The notes: generated from the sequence alone by a model not told the origin. Shown: positions 12,819 through 26,005, numbered from the stretch's first letter. The stretch is 64,000 nt of DNA from Sciurus carolinensis (GCF_902686445.1 NC_062218.1:13367015-13431014), one strand, 5' to 3'. Numbers and translations: made by a program.

Positions 12819-14352
12819 TATGTCATGCCCCTGCGGGATGCCACCTGCTTGAACTCTGGTTTGAACATGCCTAGGCTTCCTGGAATAGCTGAAGGGCCTC
12901 CCTCCACCTCTAGGTCAGGGGAAGGCCTGGGAAACTGTGTTGTGGGGTAATTGAGGACTCTAGTCTTCTGTTTCTTGGAAGACTTCTCCTCTTTCCATCC
13001 ATTACTTCAGGAGGGAAAGTCCTCTTCCTCCGTCCGGCATCAGGAGGTAGATGTTGGGTCCTTCCCAAGTCCACACATCTCCCCAGCCTAGACACACGCC
13101 CTGAGGAACTGTGCTAAGTGGGAAGACAAGTGGTGGAGACTTTGCTCAATGAACTCATTGCCTCTGAGGAGGGGAAAGCTCACAGACTAATTCCTTGGGA
13201 AGTGTTTTGGGGAAATGCTCTCTCACTACCAACATCTCTCTACCTTTCAAATCCCGCTCATCTGTCTCCATTTCCATTTCAAGCTCCATGTTCCTCTCAG
13301 TCTGGTGACCCCACCAGTCACGAGAAAACATCTGAACTTTCTGCACAAGGAGTCCTGGAGGTCTCTCTCAAGGTGGCAGACCCTCATTCTTCAGCTGCTA
13401 GCCCATTGCTTTCTGGGCCCAGATCATGATTTCTCCACAAGCACAGGCTCTTGTCCCTAAAATCCAGGAGAAGGTGGATGCTTTATGTCCACTTTGGTCT
13501 CACTGACAACACAGAATGAGGCCTGCTGGCTCCTAAGTGACTTGTGAGTACACACCCTGCCTCCAGTTTGCTTCTCAGGGGGAAAAAAAAGAGCACTTAA
13601 TCTGTATCATGTGGGGAAAGTCTTTCCACCCCGAGGCCTTTGACCTTCTCAGGTAGACATCACAAAGGTGTTTTGTGCCAGGAAGCTGTGATTCCTTGCC
13701 AGGACTTCCTTCTTTGTTCAAGACCCCCACATTAGCAGAGGATAATCCACACAGTCCCTGGAATGCAGGGTGCTTTCTCCGTAGACACTTTCTGATCCCC
13801 ACTCTATCCTGCTAGAAGGCAGGTGTCTGTGCAGTTGACCCAGAGAAGCAACAGAGAATGTAGAGAGTAAGAATCTGTCCAGTTATCATGGAGGCTATGT
13901 GCTCCCTTGAAGCACTCCAGATAATGACTTGTTGAACTAGCTAGGAAGAATGCAGGGGAGGCAAAATTTCTTGCAATCCTGTGGGCAAAGCCTGAGTCAG
14001 AAAAACACATCTTGCTGCTATTCTTTCAAAACTGTTTTTCCTTCAGGCTGCTATTATCTGGAGAAACACATGGTGAATTTGTTATTTTTCGTGATGAATT
14101 GGTAAATCTAATTGCTCGTAATTTGTTCCTTTTTTTGTTTTGTTTTGTTTTGTTTTTCCCTGATTTTTATTCATTGTAACAACATATTGAAATTCCAATA
14201 AAAGAAATTTTTAAATGAAGGAAATTACCCAGAATTGTGCCAGTGATAGCAAGTCTTTTTATTTTCCATGTTTCCTCCCAGGAATTATCTATTTGCTGGC
14301 AATATAGTCCTAATGGTACTTTCCAGAATGGAAGATTTGGAAAAAAGATGGA
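12819..14352. other. Unassigned stretch
   Basis: Moderately GC-balanced sequence to about 13800, then A+T-rich. A 103-codon frame at 13118-13429 overlaps two other frames and has no recognisable domain. No repeat was recognised. Confidence 0.4.
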
Positions 14353-14394
14353 GTCCTGCTACTAAAAAGTTGTGTCCTGCTACTAAAAAGTTGT
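14353..14394. repeat. 21-bp perfect tandem duplication
   Basis: Two identical adjacent 21-base units begin with gtcctgctac and end with aaaagttgt (14353-14373 and 14374-14394). This is probably recent replication slippage. Confidence 0.95.
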
Positions 14395-16170
14395 GAACCA
14401 CATTACTTAAAATGAGAAAAGTGGACTAGTTGATTTTTTAGTGGCTGCTTCTACTTCTAAAACTATTTACACTTCCATACTTTCAACAGAATGAGTCTTA
14501 CTTGGAAGCATCATATTTGGAGAACTGGAAATTTTTAAAAGCTGAGAGAATGGTACTGGCAAAGGAAAATGGCAATTAGCAATACCACAAACAATAGACA
14601 GGAGCAAAAACTGAAACTCAGTAGGAACCTTTTGATAAACATACTCTAAAATAACTATTCCCTTTTTTTTTTTCTAATTCTACAAGTTCTTAAATTTGTT
14701 TGCAAAGCTTCAGGTTTTTTTGAACTTCAGTTTAGCCTTCTGTTATAAAATATACCCTCCCTTAATAACAAAAATATATTAATATCATGAAATATATTAA
14801 TGTCATATGTTCCTCCTAAGATCTATGGTTGCATGCTATACAATTTGGAATGGTGCCTAACCAAAATAGCTGTTGTCCCTTTGCTGGGACCTTGTGAAGT
14901 CACACTTTTCTTTTCCTGATATTGCACTACTTTGAACCAAGATACTCTGGCATTAGGTATGAGATGTCATTGAAAAAAGAGAGATGAAAATAACAGTTGG
15001 TAAAAAGTTTTCAAGTGCTTTTACAGGCAGCTGAATGTTTTCTCTCCCTTGAAATCTAAAAGAACCTATGTTTCAGTAGATGAATCGCAGACCTGTTATA
15101 GACTCCAACCATCAGTCAGTAAACCTGGTCCTAAAATTCACATGCTGCGAGACTTTCTATAGTCTAAAAGAAACCATGGAAAACACTGAACCAGATTATT
15201 ACACTGTTATTCTGACCATTTGTGTATTAAATTGCATATAGGCTTTCCTTCCTTTACACAATACTCTTAACTGTAATATGTTCACATCAGAATCATGCCT
15301 TGTCTTCATCTGGTCACTGTCAATGCCTGGTATAACATGTTCATTGTCAATGCATGTCTGACTGTAAAATTGTACAAAGGGAGGATACGGTTGCAAGCTT
15401 GTAGGATGTGTGTACACACAAGTTTCGCCAGAGCATGCCACTGTTCGTTTCAGAGATGGAAGGTTTGCAAACAGGACTAACGGTATGGTGAGGGTCATTT
15501 TAGTTCTATTACCAAACACCAATGTCTATTGTAACATACAGACATTGGCAACTTCTTGGATATTCTAGTCCTCATGGAGCTCTTGATGAAACACTTTGGG
15601 GCAACTGATGATTACAAACGTATGGGAAAAGATAGTATATTATAATTGGCAAATGGACTGTAACTCAAATGCCGATTTAAAGCAGTGCATTGAGAAGCAT
15701 TGGTGGTCTCATCTCGGTTCCACAGGGAGTGCACTGGAATTGAGAAATTGTGTGTTCTATTGATTGGAGAGCAAGATGGCAGGGAATGTGTGCCACACAT
15801 TTACCATTATTGCATCAATAATAAGTGTATATAACAACATATAGCAGTAGTAAATCAGTTTGTAGCATAAGTGCTATTTCTAACACAAAGGAATTTCAAA
15901 TATGATTCAGATCCTATTCAAATACTGTGAGCTCCTTCAACAAACTCTGCTCAGGCTACAGAGACTGATAAAGTTGTTATTTATGCATTAATAGGTCACA
16001 TTGAAATCTTAATTGAATTAAGTCTAGGAATTCTCAAGGGCAATAACCATTCGAGTTGCATTTATTTTATTTTCTTACAAGACACTTTGCTAAGACCAGT
16101 GTGTAGCCTTCTCAGATGCCATTGGACCTGACATTCAGTTCTTTTTGCTCTCTGATTCCATCTACTGATG
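14395..16170. other. Unassigned A+T-rich stretch
   Basis: No gene or repeat identified. The 107-codon minus-strand frame 15199-15522 is the longest here and has no domain features. Confidence 0.4.
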
Positions 16171-16538
16171 TGTGTTAGTCTAGTTCCATTACTATAACAA
16201 AATATACCTTGATACTAAGTTTATAAGGAAGAAAGTTTTATTTGACTCACGTTTTGGGAGGTTCTAGTCCATCATGATCAGTTGGCACCATTGCTTTTGT
16301 CCTGTGACCAGGCAGCCTATCATGGCAGGACCACATGGTGGACCAAAACTGCTCACCTCATGAACAGGAAGCAAAAAAGAAAGTGAGGAGGAGACCATGG
16401 TTCCACAGCATTTTCAAGCAAATACTTCCAATGATCTAACTGCCTTCCACAAAGCTCCACCTCTTAAACGTTCCTCCACCACCCAATAGTGCCACCCCTT
16501 GGGCCATCGGAGGACATTCAATATCTAAAGTCTAGCAA
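16171..16538 (-). mobile_element. MaLR (MST-like) solo LTR
   Basis: It begins TGTGTTAGTCTAG with 'actataacaaaatatacctt' and ends near 'aatatctaaagtctagca'. It contains 'catggcaggaccacatggtgg' and 'cacccaatagtgccacccc'. In reverse complement this matches the MST-like LTR family whose better copy lies at 36916-37353. No internal ERV sequence adjoins it. Confidence 0.65.
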
Positions 16539-17263
16539 GGCGCATGGATGGTTTCATTTAAACTTAGAGTAAATGTTTGCCAACAGCACATCACCTCAAG
16601 CATACACAGGATGTCTTTTCTCTTTCAGGAGCTTGGTTATATTTTCTTTGGGGTATCGTTTCTTCTCTGACACTGCAGAGACCTGCTTTGTGAGCTGGCA
16701 CACAAAAGTAAAAGTGGGATTAAAGTCCCTGAGAGCAGTCCCTCCACAGCAGGAGACTGGGGTCTGTGGTCAAATGCACACATGTCCCCTCCTTCATATG
16801 GGCAATTCTGGAAGGTATTTTGTATATTTGTCTTAAAGAACCAGTGGAATAGAACCATGATGGGAAATGTAGTCTTGATTCTTGGGATTATCTTTCAAAT
16901 AAATTACCTGTATGTAAGTCTTTGTCTCAAGGTCTGCTTTAGGGAAACACTAATACTCTTCAAAATTCAGATTCATACAATTCACATTGCTGAAAGCAAT
17001 GGATAGTCTCAGAAGGTATACCATGGTGAATATTCTACTTTTTTTATTATTATTATTTTTATTTGTTCTAATTAGTTATATTTTTCAATGGAAATAGTAT
17101 AAGGTCTTTCCCACTAAGAATGAAGAAGTTCATAGTTTGGATCAAAATAGAACACCAATTGCCCATGCCTACTTGCTATTACTACACAAAACAGAAATGA
17201 CAGGAAAGAACTTATTTAGAACTGTGTTAAAACACAGGAGAATGTCATTGATGGTTCAAAGTT
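16539..17263. other. Unassigned stretch with possible L1 tail
   Basis: Mostly unrecognised. A short patch at 17039-17085 (T-rich run, then 'tttgttctaattagttata') resembles the extreme 3' end of an L1 on the minus strand but is too short to call. Confidence 0.35.
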
Positions 17264-17405
17264 TTGGAGAACAATTTTTTTTTTATCTTTTTTTATACCT
17301 TTATCTATTTTTATGTGGTGCTGAGGATCGAACCCAGTGCCTCACACATGCTAGGCAAGTGCTTTACCACTGAGCTACAACCCCAGTCTCTTGGAGAACA
17401 ATTTT
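17264..17405 (-). mobile_element. ID-type SINE with 15-bp target duplication
   Basis: The insert occupies 17279-17390 and is flanked by perfect 15-bp copies of ttggagaacaatttt at 17264-17278 and 17391-17405. On the minus strand it starts with the tRNA-like head, has a box B-like ggttcgatcc, and ends in an A-rich tail. Target duplication and tail indicate L1-mediated insertion. Confidence 0.93.
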
Positions 17406-17935
17406 GATAAACAAAAGACAGACCACTTTGATGGTACCACAGTCAATGCACACATGCATTGAAGCATAATGTGACCCTTCATTAATATTTATAGTATAAG
17501 TGACAAATATTTATAAATAATTTATATGTAAAAGTTTTCCTATATTAGTTAAAATAAATTTTAAAAATTTATAAACAGTGAAAAGATGTACAACCATGAG
17601 GAAATTTAGCAACATTGGCAGAGAAAGAGCCGATAATTTTAAAATACAAGGAGCTCTTGTAAAATGTTTTTGTTAGTGAATTGTAGTAATACATAATAGT
17701 GGGGTTCATTTTGAGACACGTAAATGCAGACTGAAATGGAGTGAATTGTATTATATGCATTTATAAGGAGTTCTTTTAAGGCAATGAGAAATTACTAATA
17801 ATCTAACAAAGATTGCATGGAGAATATATATTAGAAATTCATTTAAAAATTTAAGTGAATTATAAGCATAGTGGGAAAAAATCACCCATGATGTTAAAAA
17901 CTCTTACTCCAAATTACTGAAAAAACAAATAAACA
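17406..17935. other. Unassigned A+T-rich stretch
   Basis: No recognisable element or gene; no open frame here shows coding features. Confidence 0.4.
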
Positions 17936-17939
17936 ATGA

Positions 17940-18620
17940 ACCACCACACCTAATAATCAGCATTTACAAAAATTAGAAAGTTTGACCATATGCAGTTCTG
18001 TTAAGATTACAGGGAAATAGTCACTCATTAATTTTTAGTGCTATCTCTTTGGAGGACTATTTGGCAATATTCATCAATGTTTTATACGTGCATACCTTTA
18101 GATCTGAAAATCCTCATCTAAGACTTCATCCTACAATCTGTATTTACACAATGGGCGCAGAAGGCAAACAATAGAGTTTTGTTTTTAATGGGAGTACGAA
18201 AACCAGAAAACAACCAAAATGTTTATCAATAGAATAGTACATAGATGATATTTAGTTATGCATACAGTAAATCATCTGCAAATATTTTTAAAAAGGAAAT
18301 TTTATGTGTGCAAATATAAAATTATCCCCCAAATATCATCAACAAAATAACAAAAAGAAACGGTACAAACATGCATACTTCAGAAGTATGTATATTATGC
18401 CAATACTTTTTAAAATATGTGTACACTCCTGCAAGTATACACTTGTAGACACATAGAAAATCTCTAGAATTAGGTGCCCACAAAAGAGAAACTGTTCACA
18501 TAGATGCTTTCCAGAAGCTTCTGCCAGTCTTAGAAAGGGGATGAATTAATCTTTATTACTTGCCCATTGAAGCTGTTTATTTATTTTTATTTTACTGTGA
18601 ACATGAATCATTTTTAAATA
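17940..18620 (+). mobile_element. Ancient L1M/HAL1-like 3' end
   Basis: Text such as 'ggaggactatttggcaat', 'aaaacaaccaaaatgtttatcaatag' and 'agtacatagatgatatttag' follows the 3' portion of old L1 elements ('accaaaatgtccatcaatagaggac...'). It is heavily diverged with no frame. Limits and subfamily are uncertain. Confidence 0.55.
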
Positions 18621-19395
18621 ATTTTAAAATTAAAGTGTCATTATTAATCTCAGAAAGTTAGGACAGGATAAACGAGGAATAGGCTCTTCTATAAAATAAT
18701 TCATTAGAGATTTCAAGTGAAAAATTGTGGTCACTGAAATTTAAACAACAACTAAGCAGATGAGGGTGGATTAAAAATAATTAATTGGCTAAAGATTTAA
18801 TTCAGAAGCTAAGACCTTGGGGTGTCAATGTTCACAGAATGTACTGTAAAATAGCCAAGAAAAGAAGAAATAAAAGAAAAATCAAGACCTCTGGAAGATA
18901 GATGCAAAATTTCATTATTCAACTAATAAAAGTTCTGGTGAAAGAGAAAAAAATACCAATGGAAAGAAAGAATTTTTCAAAGAATCATCGGAAATGAAAT
19001 TTCTATGAGTCTTCAGATTGAAAGGATCATCTGAATGGTAAGCTGTTTGAATGAAATAGCATCTGCATTTTGACACACTGGAGTGGGCTTTGAAAATTAA
19101 GAAATAATAAGGAAAAATTCAAAAGCATTCAGGAAAGAACTGATGAAAATCAGAATGACATAGGAATATTCACAAACAAAACAGGTCCTAGAAGACAATG
19201 GAGCCATATATTAGTAGTTTTGTTTTTTGTTTCTTTAAAAGAAATTATTCCAACCACTAGTACCCAATTATCAAAGTCCTGTCAGCCTAAGCAAAGTCCT
19301 TAGAGAGAAGCCTGAATATTTACATATACATTTACAAGTCCAAGGTCAGGAATCTACCTCTAGTCACTGACGAGCTCACTTTAAAGAAAATAAAA

Positions 19396-19503
19396 GTATA
19401 TATTTATATATATATATACACACATATACACACATATATACATATACACACATAAGTATGTATATATATAACATATATATACATATACATATATATGTAT
19501 AGA
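19396..19503. repeat. (TA)n/(CA)n complex microsatellite
   Basis: Interleaved TA and CA dinucleotide runs extend over about 100 bases. Confidence 0.9.
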
Positions 19504-20436
19504 TATTTGCTTTTAGTGAAATATTGGCTTCCTACAGCTGGTGGTATCTCATTGCCAGCATCTTATACCAATTATAACGTATTGGACTTCATTGAGGCTT
19601 TATGTGCTCTATGAAAGAAGTGCTGCCTGTAATGCTGTACCTACAGTCACATCCTGTCAGGGCCTGTCACTGCCCCAGCTTGCCAACAGTGGTGTTTCAG
19701 GGACTTCTTATCATGAACACGTTTGATAGTCCTGTTACTGACGGAGGGGCAGATGCAGACCAGCAACTTTCTCAAATGAATCTAGTGAAAAACGAATTCT
19801 TTGAAAGATTTAGAATACCTCCAAACTTCAGCATGACGCTGCTGGTATACACTCTAAGTGTGCCTAAAAATATAATGTAAATGCTCAAAAACAAGAAAAA
19901 TACCTTCAAACTCTCCTAGGTTTTCCAAATATCCTTCCTTTTCCATCTCTGGCCCTCTACCTGCCTGCTACCAAAAAAGCAGTCTGTGGCATGGAACTTG
20001 TCTACTTGATTGCAGTTTGGGGACTTTGGTGGAGGGTTCTGCAAAGTTCTTGTTTGCAGCCAGTGACTCTTCATCTTAAGATGTTTGTGTGAAGCTGAGC
20101 CATGCAATGCTGAGGGACCATGAGAACAGGAGGTCTCTCTGGAGTTATACCAGTGAACACCAGTTCTGAGCCATCTCCTCATGAACAGACGTCACACAAA
20201 CGAACAGAGGTGGCCATGGAACTCAAAACCTTCCAGATTTTCTCCCACAGTGTTGATTGCATTCTTCTCTTGACACCATTTCAGAAGCTTATAAGGAAAT
20301 TCTCCCTTAAGTACGTCACCATGTGAACCATTCTACTTCCTCCCTCCAGTGTCTTAGATTTGCTTGTTTTTCCCCAAGACTGGAAAAACAAAGGTAAATG
20401 CCAATGCAATCTATGTGTGTCATGAAAACGACAAAC

Positions 20437-20505
20437 ATATGTATATATATATATATACACACATACACACACGCATTTATATGGAGAGAAAGAGAGAGAG
20501 AGGGA
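20437..20505. repeat. (TA)n(CA)n and (GA)n microsatellites
   Basis: A TA/CA run is followed within a few bases by a GA-rich run. Both strands give spurious open frames rich in YIYI or RERE repeats. Confidence 0.88.
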
Positions 20506-20939
20506 GAAATGAACACCAACATGGGAGGAGGCTCTTGATCACCTGGCTCCTCAAGATAACCCAGAGGTCTTCTCTCCATTTCAAATCTTGATAACTGTGT
20601 CTCTGTCAGCTAAATGTAACTCAGGTAATATGTCACTCTTTGTATCCTAAAAACAGGTTGCCAGTTACATAACCGGTTTGAGGAATTTTCTGACAGCAAC
20701 CCCATATCATCTATCACCACCTGTTATCATTACCCACCAGTCAGGTCAAGTGCCCTACAACTGTTTGGCTAACCCAAATTTCCTGTGCTCAGGACACTTC
20801 TATATGATAACAGGCAGCATTCATGCTGAGAAAATTGCAGAACGATGTCTCAGCTGTGTCCTGGTTATCTTCACTTATAATTTTGGAATAAAAGTTATAT
20901 ATATAATTTTGATATAAAAAGATATATATTTTTTCTATT

Positions 20940-22855
20940 ATATCACATTTAAAACAGCTTTAATGAGCTATCATTCACAAAGTATATGTTTGCCCATTTA
21001 AAGTATCCAGCTTCCCAGTTCTTAGTATATACATAGATACGTGTAAGCACCACCGGAGGCAATTGTGAAACATTTCCATCACCTCAGGGAGAAACCTTAA
21101 AACCTTGGATTCTTGCTCTCCAGTATCACTGGAGCCTCCTTCCAACCCTAAGCAACCACAAATCCCTTTATCTCTACATAACTTTTTTTTCTGCTCTGGA
21201 TTTTTCATAGGAATGGAATCATACACTGCCTGTACCTTTATGTCTAGGTTTCACTCAGTACAATATGTTCTAGGCTCTTCCATGTTGCAGATGTCAGCAC
21301 CTCACTATTTACGACTGAATAATTGTGCATTGAATGGACATATTGTGTTTTGTTCATTCACTTGTCAATTGATGGACATTTAAGTTCTTTCCACCTTTTA
21401 TATAATAAATAATTCTGCTATGAACATTTGTGCCTAACAGTTTGTGGGGGTGTACCTCTTCGTTTCTTTTTTTTAATTATTTTTACACGCTGCATTTTGA
21501 GTCATTATACACAAATGAGGTACAACTTTTCGTTTCTATGGTTGTACATGTTGTAGATTCACACCATTAACATAGGTTAATGATGTCTGTCTTATTCCAC
21601 CACCTTTCATACCCCTACCCCCTCCCCGCTCATTTCCCTCTATGTAATGTAAAATTCCTCCATTCTTCTTTTACCCCCAGTCCCCTACCCCCATTATGTA
21701 TCATCATCCACTCATCAGGGAAAACATTCAGCCTTTGGTTTTATGGAATTGGCTTATTTCACTTAGCATGATAATCTCCAATTCCATCCATTTACCTACA
21801 AATGCCATAATATTATTCTTCTTTATGGATGTGTAATATTCCATTGTGTACATATACCACAGTTTCTTTATCCATTTATCATGTTGAAGGGCATCTAGGT
21901 TGGTTCCATAATCTAGCTATTGTGAATTGAGTTGCTATGAACATTGATCTGATTGTGTTTCTACAGTAAGCTGATTTTATGGCCTTTGGGTATAAACTGA
22001 GGAGTGGGATAACTGGGTCAAAAGGTGGGTCCATTCCAAGTTTTCTGAGGAACCTCCACGCTGCTTTCCAGAGTGACTGCACCAACTTGCAACTCCACCA
22101 GCATTTCCTTTGAGTATACACCTAGGAGTATAAGTGCTGCCTCAAATGACAATGCTGTTGAGAACAGCGGCCAGACTCCTTCCCAAAGCACATGAATGTT
22201 CCCAGGGCTCCGCGTCCCCGTCAATGCCCGTTATCTGTCACTTTCATTGCAGACATTCTAGCGGGGGAAGGCGGCATCTCACTGTGGTTTCGATTTGTAT
22301 ATCCCTGACAACAAGCATCTTTTCACGTGATTGTTGATCATTTGTGCATCTTCCTTAAAAAAATGTCTATTCAGATGTTTCACCTATTTTTTAATTGGGT
22401 TATCTTTTCATGATCCAAGATTTTGAAGACTTTTTTTCCCCTATTTTCTTGTAAGCATTTTGTAGTTTTAGCTCTTACACTTAAATCTCTTCCATTATGA
22501 ATCACTATCTGTGTATGTTATGAAGTAAGGGTCCAGCATTTTTCTTCTACATGTGACCATACAGTTGTTCTAATACCATTTATTGAAAAAACGATTCTTT
22601 TCCAATTGGATGGTCTTGGCATCCTTGCTGAAAATCAGTTGACCATAGATGTGAGGTTCATTTCTGAAATCTTAATTCTATTCCTTTGTCCTCCATGTCT
22701 ATCTTGTGCCAATACCAGACCATCTGCATTACTGTCTTTTTATTTAAATTGGAAAAATGGAAGCATGAGTCCTTCTATTCTGTTCTATTCTCTCAAAATT
22801 GTTTTGTGTATCGTATTTGACCCAATGGTTGGTCTTTGCTGAAGCATTCTAGTTC
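20940..22855 (-). mobile_element. Old L1 (L1M/L1ME-like), split by a younger L1
   Basis: Plus-strand words such as 'ggaatcatacactgcctg', 'ttccatgttgcag', 'gttcattcacttgtcaattgatgg', 'ctacatgtgaccatacag' and 'taccatttattgaa' are reverse complements of the old L1 ORF2 tail. Homology stops at about 21461 and resumes at about 22105 with 'ttgagtatacacctaggag', the next part of the same element. The gap is a younger L1 insertion. The element is dead. Confidence 0.75.
21461..22104 (-). mobile_element. 5'-truncated L1 nested in older L1
   Basis: It has a T run at its left (the poly-A tail on the minus strand), a 3' UTR with a polypyrimidine stretch ('cctaccccctccccgctc' on plus), and an ORF2 tail on the minus strand (21879-22121; [27 protein letters not shown]). 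The flanks 'cgtttcttt' and 'catttcctt' look like an imperfect target duplication within the host L1. It is about 640 bp, truncated in ORF2. Confidence 0.8.
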
Positions 22856-22859
22856 TAAG

Positions 22860-23437
22860 ATGAAAGTTCCCATGTGATAAAATCTCCCACAGGCAGATGA
22901 ACCTGTGCAATGGTGTGTGTGTGTCATGATCTCATCATGGGAGTAGAATCCCATCATACGTGCTGTATTCTCTTGACTGGAAGCAAGTGACAGGTCCATC
23001 CACCCCTCCAAGGTAACAGGTCATTTGGGTGTAAACTGGGTGTGAACCACTCTGCCAGTATACACCGGTACATAATCTCAGTCCTCTAAATGTAAATAGC
23101 AACAATGCCCATTGCCAGATTATTTTTATATTAAGAACTTTCATTATTTCAGCAACTACTTAGTGAAATTAATTAAAATCAAGGAGGTAACAAGTATAGC
23201 TCAAACATTTTATTCTGAATATCACTCACATTCATTTGTATATGGAGGCACACACACAAACACAAACCGAATCACAGGACTTCTATTATAAATGGTAACC
23301 ATCCAAAGAGTTTAGCAAACACACTTCTCCTTTATACTGAGAAAACGAATTGATTGGTAAAAATTATCTCAATAATTTATTTTCTAGTGAAAAACTAGTG
23401 ACTTTTCCAAATCATTTTCCCAAGTCTTTTACTAGTT
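22860..23437. other. Unassigned stretch
   Basis: No gene or repeat recognised. Confidence 0.4.

Positions 23438-23507
<70 letters not shown>
23438..23507. repeat. (CT)n microsatellite
   Basis: About 70 bases of CT dinucleotides with one interruption. It is a polypurine-polypyrimidine tract able in principle to form triplex DNA. Confidence 0.97.
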
Positions 23508-23510
<3 letters not shown>

Positions 23511-23740
23511 CTTTACATACAATTATTTGCTGAATTATCTGCCTAACTTGGCAGGATTGTTAATTTTATGTGTCAGTTTAACTGGGTTAAGGGATGCTAC
23601 TGATAACTGATAAAACGTTATTCCTGGATATGTCTATGAGGTTTTGAGTCAACCAACTCAGAAAAATGATCCATTCTCAACATTGAGGATAGACATCATC
23701 TAATCCATTGAGTGTTTAAATGGAACTAAAAAATAAATTT

Positions 23741-23782
23741 ATCTATCTATCTATCTATTTATCTATCTATCTATCATCTATC
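23741..23782. repeat. (ATCT)n microsatellite
   Basis: A tetranucleotide run of ATCT units with one variant unit. Confidence 0.95.
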
Positions 23783-24090
23783 AGCTGTCTCCTCAAGCTA
23801 GGATACCTATCTTCTCCTATCCTTGAACACTGGAGTTCCTGGTACTCTGGTCTTTGGACTTTACAACATACAACCATTGGGTTCCCTGATTTTCAGGCCT
23901 TGAACTAATTCAATCCGTTAGACATGAACTACATGATTCCACCAGATTTCCTTGTTCTGTAGCAAATTGTGGAACTTCTTGGTATCCTTAGTCATTTGAG
24001 ACAGTTCTCACAGTAATTCTCTGGATGATGGATAGATGGCTTACCAGTTCAGTTTCTCTGGAGAGCCCTAATGCATTGAGTCAGCTGCAC

Positions 24091-24531
24091 TGTTTTAGTC
24101 AATGTCTTTTGCTACTGTGACTGAAAGACCTGAAAAGAACAGTTGGAGGAGGAAAAGTTTATTTTGGGACTAATAGTTTCAGGGAGTTCAATCCATAGAT
24201 GGCTGACTCCATTCCTCAGGAACCGGTGTGAGGCAGGACATCATGACAGAAGGGTGTGGTAGAGAAAATCAGCTCGGAACATGGCACCAGGAAGCAGAAA
24301 GAAAGAGTTCTATTCAACAGGACCAAATATATTCCCCAAAGTCATGCCCCAGTGACTCACCTCTTCCAGCCACACCCTATCTATCTACAGTCACCACTCA
24401 GTTGATCCCCATTAGGGAATTAATTAATGTACTAATTAAGTTAATATTCTCAAAACCAAACATTTCACCTCTAAACTCTCTTGCATTGTTTCACACATGA
24501 GCTTTTGGAGATACCTAATCTGAACCATAAC
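24091..24531 (-). mobile_element. MaLR (MST-like) solo LTR
   Basis: It starts TGTTTTAGTCAATGTC and contains 'gactgaaagacctgaaaagaac', 'gaggaaaagtttattttggg', 'caggacatcatgaca', 'cagttgatccccatta' and 'ttttggagatacctaatctgaacc'. This is the reverse complement of the family seen at 36916-37353, and 55916-56342 is a sister copy in the same orientation. No internal region is present. Confidence 0.75.
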
Positions 24532-25829
24532 CTGTACTTTCCACCATATCTCATAAAACCAACTTTATTTGCCAATGTCAATGCCACAACTGAGTCTCAT
24601 ATGTGGGATGTCCCAGTAGGCAATAGTGAAATTGCACCTTACATTAAAAAATAGTTTCTGTGGTAAGCACTGTAGTTCCAAATGCTTCACACCCCCTTTC
24701 CTGTTGGGTGAGCATTCTTATACTTTTTTTTACTAAAATAGCAGAAAATCTGTGTCTCCTCCCTCAATCAGTACAACACTTTATGAGTCCCAGATTTACA
24801 AATAGTATCAGTTACACGCAGTAAACCTTATTCTTGGTCTTATTAATTATTTTCCATCAACTTATCCCTCAGGCATTTTGGTTACAAAAGTATGCTAGCC
24901 ATCAGCAGTAATGGTTTTAAGTTAGTTATTTGATAAGTGGGTCCCTTTGCAAAGTTCCTTGTTAATTATTTAGAGAATCAGTATCCTGGGGAGGCTCTGC
25001 CTGTTATACTGTGTTGTCATATTCATTTGCCCACAACTGTTTCTCTGCTCTTCTTTTTTCTTTCCCCATCTCTACAGAATTTTTATAAGTCTAAGATTTA
25101 GACACTTTAAGGCATATTGTTTTTCTAATCTTCTATATGGCAAATTCACTCCAGGTCTTAGATCACCCTCTGAGCTTAAAGACTCATAACATCCCACGCA
25201 CATTTCTTAGACATTATGCAGAAAAAAGAAGCCTTGACTATATTTTCATAGGTCCCTTAGATTGTATTCTTATATTTCAGTTTCTGGGGAAGATGATGAT
25301 TAATGAATCAGTAAAATGCATATGATCTGAAGTTCACAAGGGGAAAGGTAAATTGGGAAACCTTCCATTCAAAGGTTGTGGGCAAATGATGTGTGAAATT
25401 CTTGACAAATTGCCTTCATTAAGTCTTTGAAGTGAACGATTTTTTTCATAAATTTGGCTTCTTTTCAAGCCTAGCTGTGCAGTTTTAAGACATTCACTGT
25501 TGGGTTGCAATCTGCCATACTGTTTGTCCTTGAAAACTCTTATTCTTGGGGAAATTGGTAGTGAGTTTAAAGTAGGATTTTCCTTGATAGAGTTTATATG
25601 AACAATACACATTACTGAGCAAAAATGGGATTAAAATGCTGCTTTCTCATCTTCCAGGTGCACAGTGGGAACAGGGATGAAGCAGGAAGAGCTTTGCATG
25701 AATTACTGACCTCGCAGTAACTAAGCGCTTTATCCAGGGGTCCCATTTTGACCTTAAAATTATAGTACAACCCAGTACTGTCTCTTTTCAGCACAGTGTG
25801 GGCTTGTATTCTGTTGGGGGGACTCAAAG
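24532..25829. other. Unassigned A+T-rich stretch
   Basis: No gene or recognised repeat. The 92-codon minus-strand frame 25334-25612 has no domain signature. Confidence 0.4.
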
Positions 25830-26005
25830 TCGAGCTCCACTACTTATTAGGGATGTGACTCTTAATTTCTCTGTGCTTCACAATCCTCATCTATAATTGA
25901 AAATAATCTTTACCTAATAAGATTGTACAGAGAATTAAAATTTAATGTAAGAATACACGTAAAGTACCTAGCTCCTATCTGGTATACAACAGATTATCAA
26001 AAAGT
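25830..26005 (+). mobile_element. MIR SINE relic
   Basis: 'ctccactacttattagggatgtgac', 'tctctgtgcttcacaatcctcatct' and 'acacgtaaagtacctagctcc' follow the MIR consensus in sense order (CCACTTACTAGCTGTGTGACC...CTCTGTGCCTCAGTTTCCTCATC...). It is old and inactive. Confidence 0.75.

Larger units (their letters stand above)
18621..20930. other. Unassigned A+T-rich stretch with microsatellites
   Basis: No gene was recognised. Two complex dinucleotide repeats (19396-19503 and 20437-20505) are listed separately. The 92-codon frame at 19602-19880 and the 88-codon minus-strand frame at 19916-20182 have no supporting features. Confidence 0.4.

Noticed and set aside
23438..23507. CRISPR-like or regulatory array
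   Set aside because: It is a plain CT dinucleotide microsatellite.
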